A stretch of DNA of 64,000 nucleotides from Pseudanabaena sp. ABRG5-3. Its GTDB lineage: Bacteria > Cyanobacteriota > Cyanobacteriia > Pseudanabaenales > Pseudanabaenaceae. Numbering within the stretch: the stretch's first letter is position 1; each line of letters begins with the position of its first letter. The notes under the pieces are model-generated. The model was given only the letters and a program-made list of their open reading frames with translations, was not told where the DNA came from and made no database searches. The translations under genes were made by a program, and so were the position numbers. The DNA lies in contig NZ_AP017560.1 of assembly GCF_003967015.1 (NCBI RefSeq), positions 2,108,001-2,172,000 of the forward strand, given 5' to 3'. Shown in pieces: positions 25,231 to 34,793 of the stretch.

Positions 25231-25356
25231 TATAGTCAGAATAGCGATCGCTATAATCGAGGTAAGGGTGATCGCAATCGCATGACTGAAGCAAAAAATT
25301 AGATAATTTTGCAGATATGGTATTAATTTAGTTAGCTGAGCCTGAGACTTACGACC

Positions 25357-26283
25357 ATGATCTTCATTAATCCTAAAATTGACTTTGCATTTAAAAAAAT
25401 CTTCGGTTCCGAAGATAGCAAAGATATATTAATTAGCTTCCTTAATGCACTGATCTATGAAGCTCAACCTGTTATCCAAGACTTAGAAATCATTAATCCC
25501 TATGTTGCCCCCAAAATTCGGGGACTCAAATCAACCTATCTAGATATCAAAGCCAAAACCATAGATGCAGAAACAGGCGAACAGCGTACAGTTATCATTG
25601 AGATGCAAGTCCTAAACATTGAAGGATTTGAGAAAAGAATTTTGTACAATGCTGCCAAATCCTATTCCACACAACTTGGATCTGGACATGACTACAGCCT
25701 ACTTAATCCCGTAATTGCCTTGACTATTACAGATTTTGTCATGTTTCCTGAACTAGGTAATGTCATCTCTAAATTCATTTTAAAAGAAAAAGATTTCCTA
25801 ATTGATTACCCTATCTATGACATCGAACTGATTTTTGTAGAATTACCTAAATTCACAAAGGAGCTAACAGAATTAGTAACTATCATTGATAAATGGCTAT
25901 ATTTCATGAACAAAGCTCGCTACCTTGATGATGTCCCTGAGGTCATGGGTAACATTCCTGAAATTAGAAAAGCATTTTACATCGCCAACCAAGCCAACCT
26001 AACCCTTGATGAGTTAGATGATCAAGAAAAAAGCGAGTTTTTTATTCAAGATCAGCGTGGGGCAGTTACTAAGGCAGTTAAAAAAGCTGTTAAGCAGGCT
26101 TTGCGTGAAGGTCGTGAGCAGGGTGTTCGCCAAGGGCTAGAACAAGGATTAGAGAAGGGATCACGGCAAAAATCTATTGAAATTGCCAAGAAAATGTTGA
26201 ATTTGATGGACGATCGCACGATTTGTGAGGTAACAGGCTTATCTTTAGATGAGCTAGCAGAACTAAAAATTTCAGAACAGTAA
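25357..26283 (+). CDS. Rpn-family recombination-promoting nuclease / PD-(D/E)XK transposase-like protein
   Basis: 308 residues. The N-terminal nuclease domain begins FINPKIDFAFKKIFG and has the active-site pattern D in YLDIKAK followed by E and Q in VIIEMQV, as in Rpn (YhgA-like) proteins. The tail is a repetitive Gln/Gly/Arg/Glu helix (REGREQGVRQGLEQGLEKG) followed by a small MLNLMDDRTICEVTGLSLDEL domain common in cyanobacterial members. Such proteins cleave DNA and promote RecA-independent recombination. An UvrD-like helicase gene starts 24 bases downstream, so the two may be co-transcribed. Confidence 0.9.
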   Translation: MIFINPKIDFAFKKIFGSEDSKDILISFLNALIYEAQPVIQDLEIINPYVAPKIRGLKSTYLDIKAKTIDAETGEQRTVIIEMQVLNIEGFEKRILYNAAKSYSTQLGSGHDYSLLNPVIALTITDFVMFPELGNVISKFILKEKDFLIDYPIYDIELIFVELPKFTKELTELVTIIDKWLYFMNKARYLDDVPEVMGNIPEIRKAFYIANQANLTLDELDDQEKSEFFIQDQRGAVTKAVKKAVKQALREGREQGVRQGLEQGLEKGSRQKSIEIAKKMLNLMDDRTICEVTGLSLDELAELKISEQ

Positions 26284-26307
26284 ACATAAATTTCTAATAA
26301 ATCGTCT

Positions 26308-28626
26308 ATGGTCGCGCCCGAAGTTCTCAATGAATTACGCAAAACACTCCGTAAGGGGCAGCAAACGATGGCGGACTGGCAGGGTGGCGAGCTTGCCGTA
26401 TCCGCAGTTCCGGGGGCAGGGAAGTCAACGGGCATGGCAGTTGCCGCCGCGATCGCGATCGCTAATTTCAACTTACATCGCCAAAAGCAATTAGTAATTG
26501 TTACCTTTACGCGATCGGCAGTTAGCAACATTCGCAAAAAAGTATCGGAACATTTAAAAAATTTGCGATTGCCCCAGAGTGCCTTTACTGTCAGTACTTT
26601 GCATAGCTTAGCTTATACCATTGCCAGCAATCATCGCGAATTGTCAGGATTTGGTGCAGGTGAAACGACAATTGTGTCTGAATCTCAAAAACAGCGCTTA
26701 ATTCGCAATGCTACGAATCTTTGGGTAAAAGAGAATCCAAAACTATACGATCTACTGCTCGAAGGTAGAAGCTTTGATGGGGAAGATACGGAACGCTTGC
26801 GGCGGCAGACTGTATTACGCACCGATGTTTTGCCGAGCTTAGCGAGAGAAGCGATCGCTACAGCAAAAAGTTCTGAACTAACGCCAGAGGATTTGCGACA
26901 AGCCGAATCTCCCGATGGGGGAACTATTTTAGAAATTGCCGCAGGGCTTTATGAAACCTATGAGCGACTATTGCGGCAAGAAGGGGCGATCGACTATGAC
27001 GATATGATTTTGGGCGCGTTGCGAGTATTAAAAAATGAAAGTATTCGTAAATATTGGCAGGAGAGAGTTTTTGCTGTATTTGAGGATGAAGCACAAGATT
27101 CTTCACCATTACAAACCGATCTGCTGGAGATTCTTGCCCTCACCCCCCAACCCCCTCTCCCTAAGGGAGAGGGGGAGAAATCTTCTTTACTCCCATCCCT
27201 CTTAGGCAGAGGAGATGAGGGGGAGGGTATTAAAAATTTGATGCGGGTTGGAGATCCGAATCAGGCGATTAATTCCACATTTACCACTGCCGATCCGCGC
27301 TTTTTTAATGAATTCTGCGATCGCTGCCAACTCAATTCACAACTCTCCACCCTCGACCAAGCAGGACGTAGCACTGTCAATGTGATGCGAGCCGCTAATT
27401 ACGTCTTGCACTGGGTCAATCATTCCGAATATGCCAAATTAGAAAAGCCATTCCGTCAACAAAGAATCCATCCTGTAGATGTGGATGATCCACAGGCAAA
27501 TGCTAATCCAGAACCCATTGGCAAGGGTGTAGAAATCTATTTACCGAATACTGTCGATGATATTGAGCATGAAATTGAGTTGATTGGTTTACGGATTAAG
27601 CAACTACATGAGCAAGATCCCAAACTGAGTATGGCGATTTTAGTGCGGCAACATAATCAAGGTCGCTTTGTGGCGGAGGCTTTGGCATGGCTGACTAAGG
27701 AGCATGACATTAAAATCTATGATGTCGAACAAAGCGATCGCCGATCGCGTGTGCCAATGGATATGTTGGCAATTTTGCAATTTATGGAACGTCCCCATTC
27801 GCCCGACAATCTTAAATCTGCTCTAGAGGTTCTGAAAGATCGCCTGAAAATTTCATCTCAGCAAGACTTAAATGCTCTCGCTAGCAATCCTGAAAAGTTT
27901 CTCTACCCTACATTATTAGATCCTGCCCTAACGACACTTGCTCAAGATGCTCAATCGACATGCAAAGCTTTACTCAGAGCAAAAATTGAACTTCCGCTGT
28001 ATAACCTGATTCCGTTTATCGCATTTACTCTCTACGATGACGAAGCGGGACTCTTAGCGACAGCCGATAAATTAGGCGATCGCCTCAATCAACAGCTTGT
28101 AGGTAATTACTCCATGCAAACAGTGATTGCAGAATTAAAGGAAATTGTCGAGTCTGAGAACTTTGAGGCAGTGGAAGATGAGAATCTAGAAGGGCGCTAT
28201 ATGACTGCGGGTCAGTTGACGATCATTAGTCTGCATAAAGCCAAAGGTCTAGATTGGGATGTTGTCTTCATGCCCTTTCTGCATAAGCGCATTTGTCCGG
28301 GGGAAGCCTATATTCCTGAATCCGTGAAGTTTCTAGGGGATTTTGGTTTGCCTGAAGTGGCAAGGGCGCAGATTCGAGCGATCGTACATCATGAGCGAGT
28401 CCCCAATGCTGAGGAAGCATGGAAACAATGTAGTTATCTCAAACAAGCGGAGGAATTTCGACTACTCTATGTGGGAATGACTCGTGCGAAAAAATTGCTA
28501 TGGCTATCAGCAGCACAATCGGCTCCCTTTAGTTGGAATACTTTAGAGAATCGCACGGAGAATGCACCAATTTGCCCTGCGATTATGGAGCTAGCGAGGA
28601 AGTTTCCTGAATTCATCTCATGGTAG
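26308..28626 (+). CDS. UvrD/Rep-like superfamily 1 DNA helicase
   Basis: 772 residues, cytosolic 3'-5' helicase family. Motif I AVPGAGKST near residue 31, motif Ia TFTRSAVSNIRKKV, motif II FEDEAQDSS, motif III VGDPNQAI, motif V SLHKAKGLDWDVVF and motif VI LLYVGMTRAKKLL. All are intact. A C-rich/G-rich double palindrome (27137-27227) is inserted in frame between motifs II and III, at about residues 277-307, adding PQPPLPKGEGEK and similar peptide. It must be tolerated if the enzyme works. Probably a repair helicase, possibly working with the adjacent Rpn-type nuclease. Confidence 0.92.
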   Translation: MVAPEVLNELRKTLRKGQQTMADWQGGELAVSAVPGAGKSTGMAVAAAIAIANFNLHRQKQLVIVTFTRSAVSNIRKKVSEHLKNLRLPQSAFTVSTLHSLAYTIASNHRELSGFGAGETTIVSESQKQRLIRNATNLWVKENPKLYDLLLEGRSFDGEDTERLRRQTVLRTDVLPSLAREAIATAKSSELTPEDLRQAESPDGGTILEIAAGLYETYERLLRQEGAIDYDDMILGALRVLKNESIRKYWQERVFAVFEDEAQDSSPLQTDLLEILALTPQPPLPKGEGEKSSLLPSLLGRGDEGEGIKNLMRVGDPNQAINSTFTTADPRFFNEFCDRCQLNSQLSTLDQAGRSTVNVMRAANYVLHWVNHSEYAKLEKPFRQQRIHPVDVDDPQANANPEPIGKGVEIYLPNTVDDIEHEIELIGLRIKQLHEQDPKLSMAILVRQHNQGRFVAEALAWLTKEHDIKIYDVEQSDRRSRVPMDMLAILQFMERPHSPDNLKSALEVLKDRLKISSQQDLNALASNPEKFLYPTLLDPALTTLAQDAQSTCKALLRAKIELPLYNLIPFIAFTLYDDEAGLLATADKLGDRLNQQLVGNYSMQTVIAELKEIVESENFEAVEDENLEGRYMTAGQLTIISLHKAKGLDWDVVFMPFLHKRICPGEAYIPESVKFLGDFGLPEVARAQIRAIVHHERVPNAEEAWKQCSYLKQAEEFRLLYVGMTRAKKLLWLSAAQSAPFSWNTLENRTENAPICPAIMELARKFPEFISW

Positions 28627-28675
28627 TACCTGTTTTCACAATTGCAATACCATTGTGGGAACTCTAACAGACAAA

Positions 28676-28709
28676 AGCAGGAGAAGAAGCGATCGCTTCT
28701 TCTCCTGCT
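28676..28709 (+). terminator. Perfect hairpin after helicase gene
   Basis: A perfect 34-base palindrome, AGCAGGAGAAGAAGCGATCG followed by its complement, centred on a HIP1 GCGATCGC octamer. It lies between convergent genes and may serve as terminator for both. Confidence 0.7.
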
Positions 28710-28736
28710 AATCAAAAATAGAAATTTTGGTATCGA

Positions 28737-29435
28737 TTATTTATCCTCTAGGAAAAGAACACGACTGTCTCTAAAATGTGATATTGAAAAATCTTCTGTA
28801 TATTCTTGACGATAGTCAGACTCTTGCAAATCTGAAGATAGCAATGTTGCATTAGAAATCAATAGATTAGGGCGAACGATCAGGCAGCCAGTGCAAGTTA
28901 TAGGAGCAGGAACTACGACTGGCGTAGGAAGTGTAATCGAACCACCTGTAACTGTAGCTGCATAGGTAGATGGTGTGGGAATGGGAAATCCTGAAATGCG
29001 AATACGAGCATTGATAGTTGTAGGAGCATCTGTAAATGCTCCATTTGGACTTGTCCCATTAGTAGTACCAGTAAATACTAAAGAGTTCGTGACTTTAAAA
29101 ATGCCTATGACGAGAATACCCTTACCAATAGGATTGCTATCACTGATAGCAGATGAGGTAACTTGAGAAGAAACAGTATTCTTACCAATAATCGGTAAGG
29201 TAAAAGTATTACTCAGAGAACCATTAAACCCATTGCTATTAACAGTGACAATACCGAGAGGAGTGAGCAGAGTAGAACTAGTAAGACTAGTGGGGAATTT
29301 AAAAAATTTGCCAGTGTTTATAGTATTAAGGGTTCCGCCGATAATTGGAACAGTCTGAGCAGAACTTGGTGAATCTGCACAAAAAGCTCCACTTGTAGCA
29401 CCAAATAGAAGAGATAAAGCAATAAGTTTTTTCAT
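28737..29435 (-). CDS. Secreted hypothetical protein
   Basis: 232 residues with a signal peptide (MKKLIALSLLFGATSGAFCA, cleavage near residue 20-27). The mature part is rich in Thr, Ser, Gly and Asn with a beta-strand pattern, includes a CTGC pair near residue 180 (ITCTGCLIV), and ends in a charged region. It resembles cyanobacterial surface or PEP-CTERM-like proteins but lacks the sorting signal at the end. No family assigned. Lies between a helicase and an outer-membrane porin. Confidence 0.7.
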   Translation of the reverse strand: MKKLIALSLLFGATSGAFCADSPSSAQTVPIIGGTLNTINTGKFFKFPTSLTSSTLLTPLGIVTVNSNGFNGSLSNTFTLPIIGKNTVSSQVTSSAISDSNPIGKGILVIGIFKVTNSLVFTGTTNGTSPNGAFTDAPTTINARIRISGFPIPTPSTYAATVTGGSITLPTPVVVPAPITCTGCLIVRPNLLISNATLLSSDLQESDYRQEYTEDFSISHFRDSRVLFLEDK

Positions 29436-29982
29436 GATTTTTCAGTGTGTAAAAAATAAATTTTTTATAGTGAAGCTTATAAATATCGTTTAATCTAAGC
29501 GATTATCTAATCTAATTAGCAATCTCAATTTATGAAAATATATGTTTAGTGATTTATCTATGTAAGTTGGATTACATACTTTTTTAGTTTGTTAACTAAT
29601 AGAATTTAAATAAATGCAAATGTAAGTAGTTCATCTTGAGATCGAATATCTATAAATTGGGCTAAAAGCACTCTAATGAAAAATTTTTCTAGGGAAACTA
29701 GCTATCTAATAAAAATATAAATATTCGATTGTGGCATGGGATATTGAGGTTGAGATGTTGATTTTTATTTTGAGGATTTATATTTATGAGGATTTATATT
29801 TATCAACAAATTAGGAGTTTCTCAATGCAAGCTCAATCGATTCATCTATTAACTGAATATATACCAGTCAATTACTAGGTAATCGAGCAAAAGTTATCTA
29901 ATAGTTACTATTAGGTTATATAAAGTTATGAATTTTGTCGAACTGGCATTTAATTAACCTGTCGTATATGGTCGGTGTGATT
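29436..29982. other. Intergenic stretch, no gene seen
   Basis: About 550 AT-rich bases without a plausible gene. Likely holds the promoter of the secreted-protein gene. Confidence 0.55.
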
Positions 29983-30018
29983 CAATTATTAAAAGTGTGA
30001 CCACACTTTTAATAATTG
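29983..30018 (-). terminator. Perfect hairpin after porin gene
   Basis: CAATTATTAAAAGTGTG pairs exactly with CACACTTTTAATAATTG around AC, three bases downstream of the porin stop. Confidence 0.8.
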
Positions 30019-30021
30019 ATA

Positions 30022-31824
30022 TTAGAAGGTAAATGTAGTTCTTAAAGCACCTATCGAGATCGTGTCGCTACTTGCTGTATTCCCTGGACTAAAGATGAAA
30101 ACTACTCCTGGGGTAATACTAATATTTTTAGAAATAGGGTAGCGATAGAAGAACTCAATATGCGTTGTCGTAGCAGGTTGAGGTCCCGCGATACCTCCTG
30201 TCCCACTGAGCAAACTAGGAAAGTTAATATTTCCACTCAAATTACTGCTGGTGATGCTAGGGGGCTGTCCAACATAGAGACCAAGGAGATCACCTTCCTT
30301 AAACAGGTCGATCAAGTTGGCATAGGTCATCCAATTAAAAGTATTCACATTGCCTGAAAAACCAGTATTCTGAATATTAGAATTGGTAAAACCAACCCAG
30401 CTACCGAGATTTAGTCGATTAGTAGCTCGCCAAGAAAGAGAGCCACCAAACGCATTGGTACTGAATTTTGAAGCGCTATTAGTTGGGAAGGTGCTACCAA
30501 TAAAGTTATCGCCGATCGCATTATTGAGAGTTCCGTTGTTAGTGTAAGAATTGAGATAGTAAAGAGAAGCATCGACGCGATCAAAGACATTTGCGGTAAA
30601 CTGCACACCAATAGAAGTTGGTCCACCAAATAATCCACCATCACTAGAGGCTGATTCTGGATTACCTGCGGAGTAAACACCCTGCAAGCTAAAACCTTTA
30701 GCAATCTGCCAGTCAAAACCTATACCAGCCTGTCCAGCATTAAGGCTAATGATAGGGTTGCGCTGAGCAAATAGGGAGATTGGTCCATTTCCTGCACTTT
30801 CAATCCGATTTGCACCACGAAATACGTTGATAGCATTTACGCCCCTAGGTCCTACAATAATCGCGAGACGATTTCCTATATAAAAGCGATAGTTGAGGTC
30901 AGTTATCGTCAAGGTATTTGCTGTATTACCTTCGTAGGCAAGGCGCGTAAATCCATTATTAAGAGCATTAAAACTTGTAAATGGTGCATCGGTGGAAATG
31001 TTACCCGCTTGCAAACTAGTTAACAACAAACTGCGATCGGGAAACTGGGTTAACAAACTGATTTGAACATTTGTCCCAAAATTAACATTCGTAGCAGGAT
31101 CGGCTGAAACTGCACCAGCAACTCTAGGAATATTGGCATTGTTATTGAGTCTGCCTTGTAAACCCAAAATTGCTTGACCAAAAAGTTTAGTCGTAGTCGA
31201 GAACTGTTGGGCTTCAAGTTGTGCTGTTTTGGCATCAAGAGCATCGACACGACCGCGTAAAGTAGCGAGTTCTGCCGCAAATTCTTCTTGTAGCTTTTGC
31301 AAAGTAGCGAGATCTTCTTTACTGACTTTATCGGCTAGCCCTGAAGAAATAATCTCATTGATCTTGTCCAAACAGGCATTCAACCCAGCCGCAAATTCAT
31401 AGCGACTGGTTGCTTGTCTACCACGAAAAGTGCTATCGGGATAGCCCACAATACATCGATAACGCTCAACAAGAGACTGTAAGGCGGTGAAAGCCCAATC
31501 AGTAGGCCGTACATCACTTAACTGGGAAACAGAGGAAACATTTTGTGAAGTTTTTTGGGATAGGCTCTCGGTTTGATATTGATTAATTTCTTGAATGAAC
31601 AAGGGTTCAGTTACCTTGTTAGTTACTGCCGTCGTCTTTTCGAGAGGGATTTGTTCTATTGGATCATTACCGATTGCTTGAATCAGACTCGACTCATTTG
31701 TAGCTTTGGTAATGCTTGGTGTTTCGGCTTGGGCGATCGCTCCTATGAGTGTAGAAGAAGCGATCGCGGCAATAGCCCAACCCAAATTTGATAACATTTT
31801 GTATTTATAAATATTTAAAGACAT
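30022..31824 (-). CDS. SLH-domain OprB-type outer-membrane porin
   Basis: 600 residues. A signal peptide (GWAIAAIASSTLIGAIAQAE) is followed by a single S-layer homology domain (SQLSDVRPTDWAFTALQSLV...GYPDSTFRGRQATSRYEFAAGLN, about 100-155) that binds peptidoglycan-linked polymer, a coiled coil (about 165-205), and then a C-terminal beta-barrel of the carbohydrate-selective porin family ending in the aromatic LRTTFTF. This is the standard cyanobacterial major outer-membrane channel, involved in uptake of small solutes and inorganic ions including iron. The start could also be the ATG nine codons later. Confidence 0.92.
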   Translation of the reverse strand: MSLNIYKYKMLSNLGWAIAAIASSTLIGAIAQAETPSITKATNESSLIQAIGNDPIEQIPLEKTTAVTNKVTEPLFIQEINQYQTESLSQKTSQNVSSVSQLSDVRPTDWAFTALQSLVERYRCIVGYPDSTFRGRQATSRYEFAAGLNACLDKINEIISSGLADKVSKEDLATLQKLQEEFAAELATLRGRVDALDAKTAQLEAQQFSTTTKLFGQAILGLQGRLNNNANIPRVAGAVSADPATNVNFGTNVQISLLTQFPDRSLLLTSLQAGNISTDAPFTSFNALNNGFTRLAYEGNTANTLTITDLNYRFYIGNRLAIIVGPRGVNAINVFRGANRIESAGNGPISLFAQRNPIISLNAGQAGIGFDWQIAKGFSLQGVYSAGNPESASSDGGLFGGPTSIGVQFTANVFDRVDASLYYLNSYTNNGTLNNAIGDNFIGSTFPTNSASKFSTNAFGGSLSWRATNRLNLGSWVGFTNSNIQNTGFSGNVNTFNWMTYANLIDLFKEGDLLGLYVGQPPSITSSNLSGNINFPSLLSGTGGIAGPQPATTTHIEFFYRYPISKNISITPGVVFIFSPGNTASSDTISIGALRTTFTF

Positions 31825-31982
31825 TAAAAAATCCTAATAATATCCAACCTAAGTTAAATTAGCTATAACTATACTTGTTATTTCCCAGAAGCACCTCAGC
31901 ATAATTAAACAACTAGCTTCAAAAACTGAGTTACTTGTTGTGCACACATCTCAGGTTTTGCAGTTTTATATTTAATTGTGTC

Positions 31983-32086
31983 TAAGTAGCTAGGCATAAT
32001 TAAAAAATATACCCAAAAGCTGTGGCGCACGCGCAGCGTGCGCCACAGCTTTTGGGTTTTTATATTTAATTGCGCCTAGCGACTTA
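31983..32086. repeat. MITE-like inverted repeat, family C copy 2
   Basis: Left TAAGTAGCTAGGCATAATTA; right reversed TAAGTCGCTAGGCGCAATTA. Inner perfect hairpin 32012-32058 with ACCCAAAAGCTGTGGCGC arms and a GCGCAGC apex. Upstream bases 31890-31982 also contain two short sequences resembling the same end. Confidence 0.75.
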
Positions 32087-32181
32087 CCTACTGAGTTCTA
32101 AATCGGTTTAAATGCTATTTCGGTGATATTTTGTCTGAAAATAATTTATATATAGCAATCTGAAATAGTTTGCTAGAGTAG

Positions 32182-32221
32182 CCTAAGAGCATGTTTGAGA
32201 AGTATCTTACATGCTCTTAGG
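32182..32221. repeat. Hairpin with AGAGCATGTTTGAGAAGT
   Basis: CCTAAGAGCATGT pairs with ACATGCTCTTAGG. The left arm and loop resemble the end sequence of the composite repeat at 13506. About 60 bases beyond the TIGR03943 gene stop, so it might also terminate that gene. Confidence 0.65.
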
Positions 32222-32281
32222 AATCTCTTTTAAAAACTTCAAATTATAACTTTCTACTACCCTTGATATAAGGGTTAGCTA

Positions 32282-33061
32282 TTAATAATCGTATGGATTT
32301 TTAGGCTCAGCGATCGCTGTAATATTACTTGCTACAATGACAACTTGACGCTTGCCATTCGTAGTTTCCACATCTGCTTGACCTTCTATTTGCAACCAGC
32401 GATCAGGTGGGTAATTAGAACGACTTTCGGAGATTTTGACAGGTAGGCTGACGGGATATACATCGGCAGCACAGCAGGTAATCACAAACCTTGTGATCAA
32501 GATCATATTGTCAGCTTGATCGGGGGGATGGACGACAAAGCCTGTAATTTTGACCTTTTGTCCTTTATAGGCATCGGGTTCAGGATAGGCGCTAATTGTG
32601 CGTACCCATTCCACGAGGGTACGTTCTTCAGGTCGATTACTTGCTCGAAAGGACTTAGGAATTGTACGCGCATCAGCAATATTCTCAATTACGCCTCGGT
32701 GGATGGCTTTTTCACTAGTAAAGGGGCGAGGATTGATGAATAGCGCCATAACTGCCACAACCAAAAGTATGCTACTGCTTAAGGATGGCTTGATCAAATT
32801 AATATGCTGCTGACTATTGGTATAGCTACGTCGCCTTTTTGCCACGCGCCAAGCTTCTGCACTACCAACAAAAAGTAGTCCTAAACCTGCGATCGCTGTA
32901 AGAGGAATGTAGTTAGGATGCACTAAGAGATATAGCTGTCCCGATAGCCAAAGTTTCGTTAGTACAATTCCCCAAGCCGCGATCGCACAGGATTCAAGCC
33001 AAGGTAAAAACTTTTGCCAGTAAGTATGAATACGTGAAGAATTGGCAGATCTTGGTGACAT
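32282..33061 (-). CDS. TIGR03943-family membrane protein
   Basis: 259 residues. Three hydrophobic segments in the first 120 residues, then a soluble domain with GQKVKITGFVVHPPDQ, the paired cysteines in FVITCCAADVYPVS, and a closing PDRWLQIEGQ. This layout matches the TIGR03943 family, usually encoded beside a permease and linked by annotation to metal handling. No permease gene lies next to it here. The cysteine pair may bind metal. It follows the phycocyanin operon on the same strand, but a terminator and a family A element lie between. Confidence 0.8.
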   Translation of the reverse strand: MSPRSANSSRIHTYWQKFLPWLESCAIAAWGIVLTKLWLSGQLYLLVHPNYIPLTAIAGLGLLFVGSAEAWRVAKRRRSYTNSQQHINLIKPSLSSSILLVVAVMALFINPRPFTSEKAIHRGVIENIADARTIPKSFRASNRPEERTLVEWVRTISAYPEPDAYKGQKVKITGFVVHPPDQADNMILITRFVITCCAADVYPVSLPVKISESRSNYPPDRWLQIEGQADVETTNGKRQVVIVASNITAIAEPKNPYDY

Positions 33062-33155
33062 TGGGAAATGTTTTACGCACTAACAGCTAGTCAGTATCTT
33101 AGCGTGAAATCTTCCTTTGAAGATTATGCCGCCCGCATGGCGGACAGAATAATAT

Positions 33156-33299
33156 AACGTCAGTTCGGCTTAAGCTGGCAAATTTTAACAACCAAAAGTA
33201 AAAGCCTTGCTACGCAAGGCTTTTACTTTTGGTTGTTGAGAAGGGTTTGCTACGCAAACCCTTCTCAACAACTGCTTCAAATTATTCTGAACTCGCGTT
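33156..33299. repeat. MITE-like double-hairpin element, family A copy 2
   Basis: Ends AACGTCAGTTCGGCTTAAGC and, reversed, AACGCGAGTTCAGAATAA, with TA on each outer side. Two hairpins with TTGCTACGCAA apexes. The most balanced copy in the window. Confidence 0.85.
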
Positions 33300-33337
33300 A
33301 ATATACAGAACTATTTATCTGTAAGCAGAATGATATA

Positions 33338-33386
33338 TAAATTTTTAGGGGTGCGGCTTTGTCTCACCCCTAAAAATTTATTTTTT
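33338..33386 (-). terminator. Terminator of the cpc operon
   Basis: TAAATTTTTAGGGGTG (33338-33353) pairs with CACCCCTAAAAATTTA (33365-33380). On the minus strand it follows the cpcD stop and is itself flanked by A/T-rich sequence. Confidence 0.8.
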
Positions 33387-33402
33387 ACTAAATTGCAAAA
33401 TC

Positions 33403-33621
33403 CTAATCTGCTGAAGTTGAATTCAGTGGACGAACGTCTACAATTGTGCCACCGAGACGAGTGATTCTACGGGTTTGCTCATTTAGACGGCTAAAAGGTA
33501 CTTGAACGAAAATGCTGCTGCTGTTACGAATAGGATAGCTGTTTAGATCAGTGGCATCGCTTTGACGTAAGCCAGATACTTCGTAAACAAAAACGCGATT
33601 ATCTTTAGCGGAAGTAATCAT
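33403..33621 (-). CDS. cpcD: Phycobilisome small rod-capping linker
   Basis: 72 residues forming a CpcD-like domain: FVYEVSGLRQSD at the start, VPFSRLNEQTRRITRLGGTIVDVRPL at the end. It caps the outer end of phycocyanin rods. Last gene of the cpcBACCD operon; a hairpin lies between it and the upstream linker. It ends slightly earlier than the commonest 80-residue form. Confidence 0.92.
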   Translation of the reverse strand: MITSAKDNRVFVYEVSGLRQSDATDLNSYPIRNSSSIFVQVPFSRLNEQTRRITRLGGTIVDVRPLNSTSAD

Positions 33622-33672
33622 AAAACTCAGTTTTACTAAATTTTGAATAGATGGACAGGTAGATTTGAGAAT

Positions 33673-33712
33673 TTGATTAAAGGCGCAACCTAATAGATGA
33701 GCCTTTAATCAA
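33673..33712 (-). terminator. Intercistronic hairpin, cpcC2-cpcD
   Basis: TTGATTAAAGGC pairs with GCCTTTAATCAA around a 16-base loop, 11 bases after the second cpcC stop. Probably a partial terminator or RNA-stability element lowering cpcD output. Confidence 0.65.
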
Positions 33713-33722
33713 TACTAATAGA

Positions 33723-34592
33723 CTATTGAGCGATCGTTACACTAGCAACCTTGCCACCCAATTTGTTGATGCGTTGCAATGTGTTGTTCAACTCTTTGTA
33801 GGAGACAATGTACTCTCTATTGCTACGACGAACTTGAGGGTATCTAGGTAGAGAAATCGCAGCAACTTCAATTCTGTATAGGCGATCTTCAGAACCCACA
33901 GAAGAACGACCAAAGGCACGGGTAGGAGTATTGCCTTGTTTTGCTGGTTGATAAGCCCAGCCATCATTACCGCCAGAAGCACCAACAATAGGAGAAACAC
34001 TGTTTTGAGCAAGCTCGGTTGCCAGTCTAGATGCACTGCCTGCAACTTGAGCGCGATCACTGTTAGCATAACCACGGTAGAGGCGGAAAATTCTAGTAAA
34101 GCCAACTGTTCTGTCACCAACCTTATTGGTGAAACCGCGATAGTAAGGAACAACGGAATCACCGAAGCTAGCCTCATACTCGTCAGAATCGATGTAAGAA
34201 TCGATATCGGCATCATAGCCTTCGTTTTGATAGCGATCGAGGTGTTCAGTTACTTCAGCTTCAGCATAGGGAGCGCGTCCCAACAAGTGCTTGAAGTTTA
34301 ATTCAATTACACGGGTGTGGAAGTTGGAATAGAGAAACTTGCTCTTGTATAGTTCAGACTTGGCAACTGCACGTACGAACTCACGCACTGTGATCTGACC
34401 ATTGGTCAACAAAGACTCAAGTCCAATCAAACGATCTGCTGCCAAGATGTAGTCATTCCCCAATACATGGCGATAAACAGCGTTAATGACTGCCTTAGCA
34501 TCCTCTGGAGAAAAATTAGGACGTAGTTCTACTGGACTAGTATTGCTATAAGCAGCAGTTCCCAAACTGGAGGCGGCATTTGTAATTGCCAT
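33723..34592 (-). CDS. cpcC: Phycocyanin-associated rod linker, copy 2
   Basis: 289 residues. An N-terminal PBS-linker domain (about 20-150, with [29 protein letters not shown] and [13 protein letters not shown]) is joined to a C-terminal CpcD-like domain (about 230-285, ending ASVTIAQ). It joins phycocyanin hexamers within the rod. Close relative of the upstream copy, with a longer inter-domain stretch ([18 protein letters not shown]). AAGGAAAAT lies eight bases before the ATG. Confidence 0.95.
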   Translation of the reverse strand: MAITNAASSLGTAAYSNTSPVELRPNFSPEDAKAVINAVYRHVLGNDYILAADRLIGLESLLTNGQITVREFVRAVAKSELYKSKFLYSNFHTRVIELNFKHLLGRAPYAEAEVTEHLDRYQNEGYDADIDSYIDSDEYEASFGDSVVPYYRGFTNKVGDRTVGFTRIFRLYRGYANSDRAQVAGSASRLATELAQNSVSPIVGASGGNDGWAYQPAKQGNTPTRAFGRSSVGSEDRLYRIEVAAISLPRYPQVRRSNREYIVSYKELNNTLQRINKLGGKVASVTIAQ

Positions 34593-34737
34593 AGTTTATT
34601 TTCCTTGTCTTACTTTAAAAATAAAAAATTAGGGTAAAAGATTCAATAGCGCAAGATAAGCAAATCAAAATGACTGCCTTCTTACCTCTTAAATTTTGCT
34701 GTCTTTTAAATCTTGCCATTTTTAGCATGACTAAAAC

Positions 34738-34770
34738 TAGAAAGAGGATCACAATGTGACACTCTTTCTA
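34738..34770 (-). terminator. Intercistronic hairpin between the two cpcC genes
   Basis: TAGAAAGAG pairs with CTCTTTCTA, with GATCAC/GTGAC-type inner pairing. It lies in the 200-base gap between the linker genes and may damp transcription or protect mRNA ends. Confidence 0.6.
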
Positions 34771-34793
34771 CAGGATATCTTTAATCAATTGCA

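Noticed and set aside
26052-26537. 161-codon open frame on the minus strand over the Rpn and helicase starts
   Set aside because: Lies opposite two well-supported genes, has low-complexity Ala/Pro/Arg content and no ribosome site.
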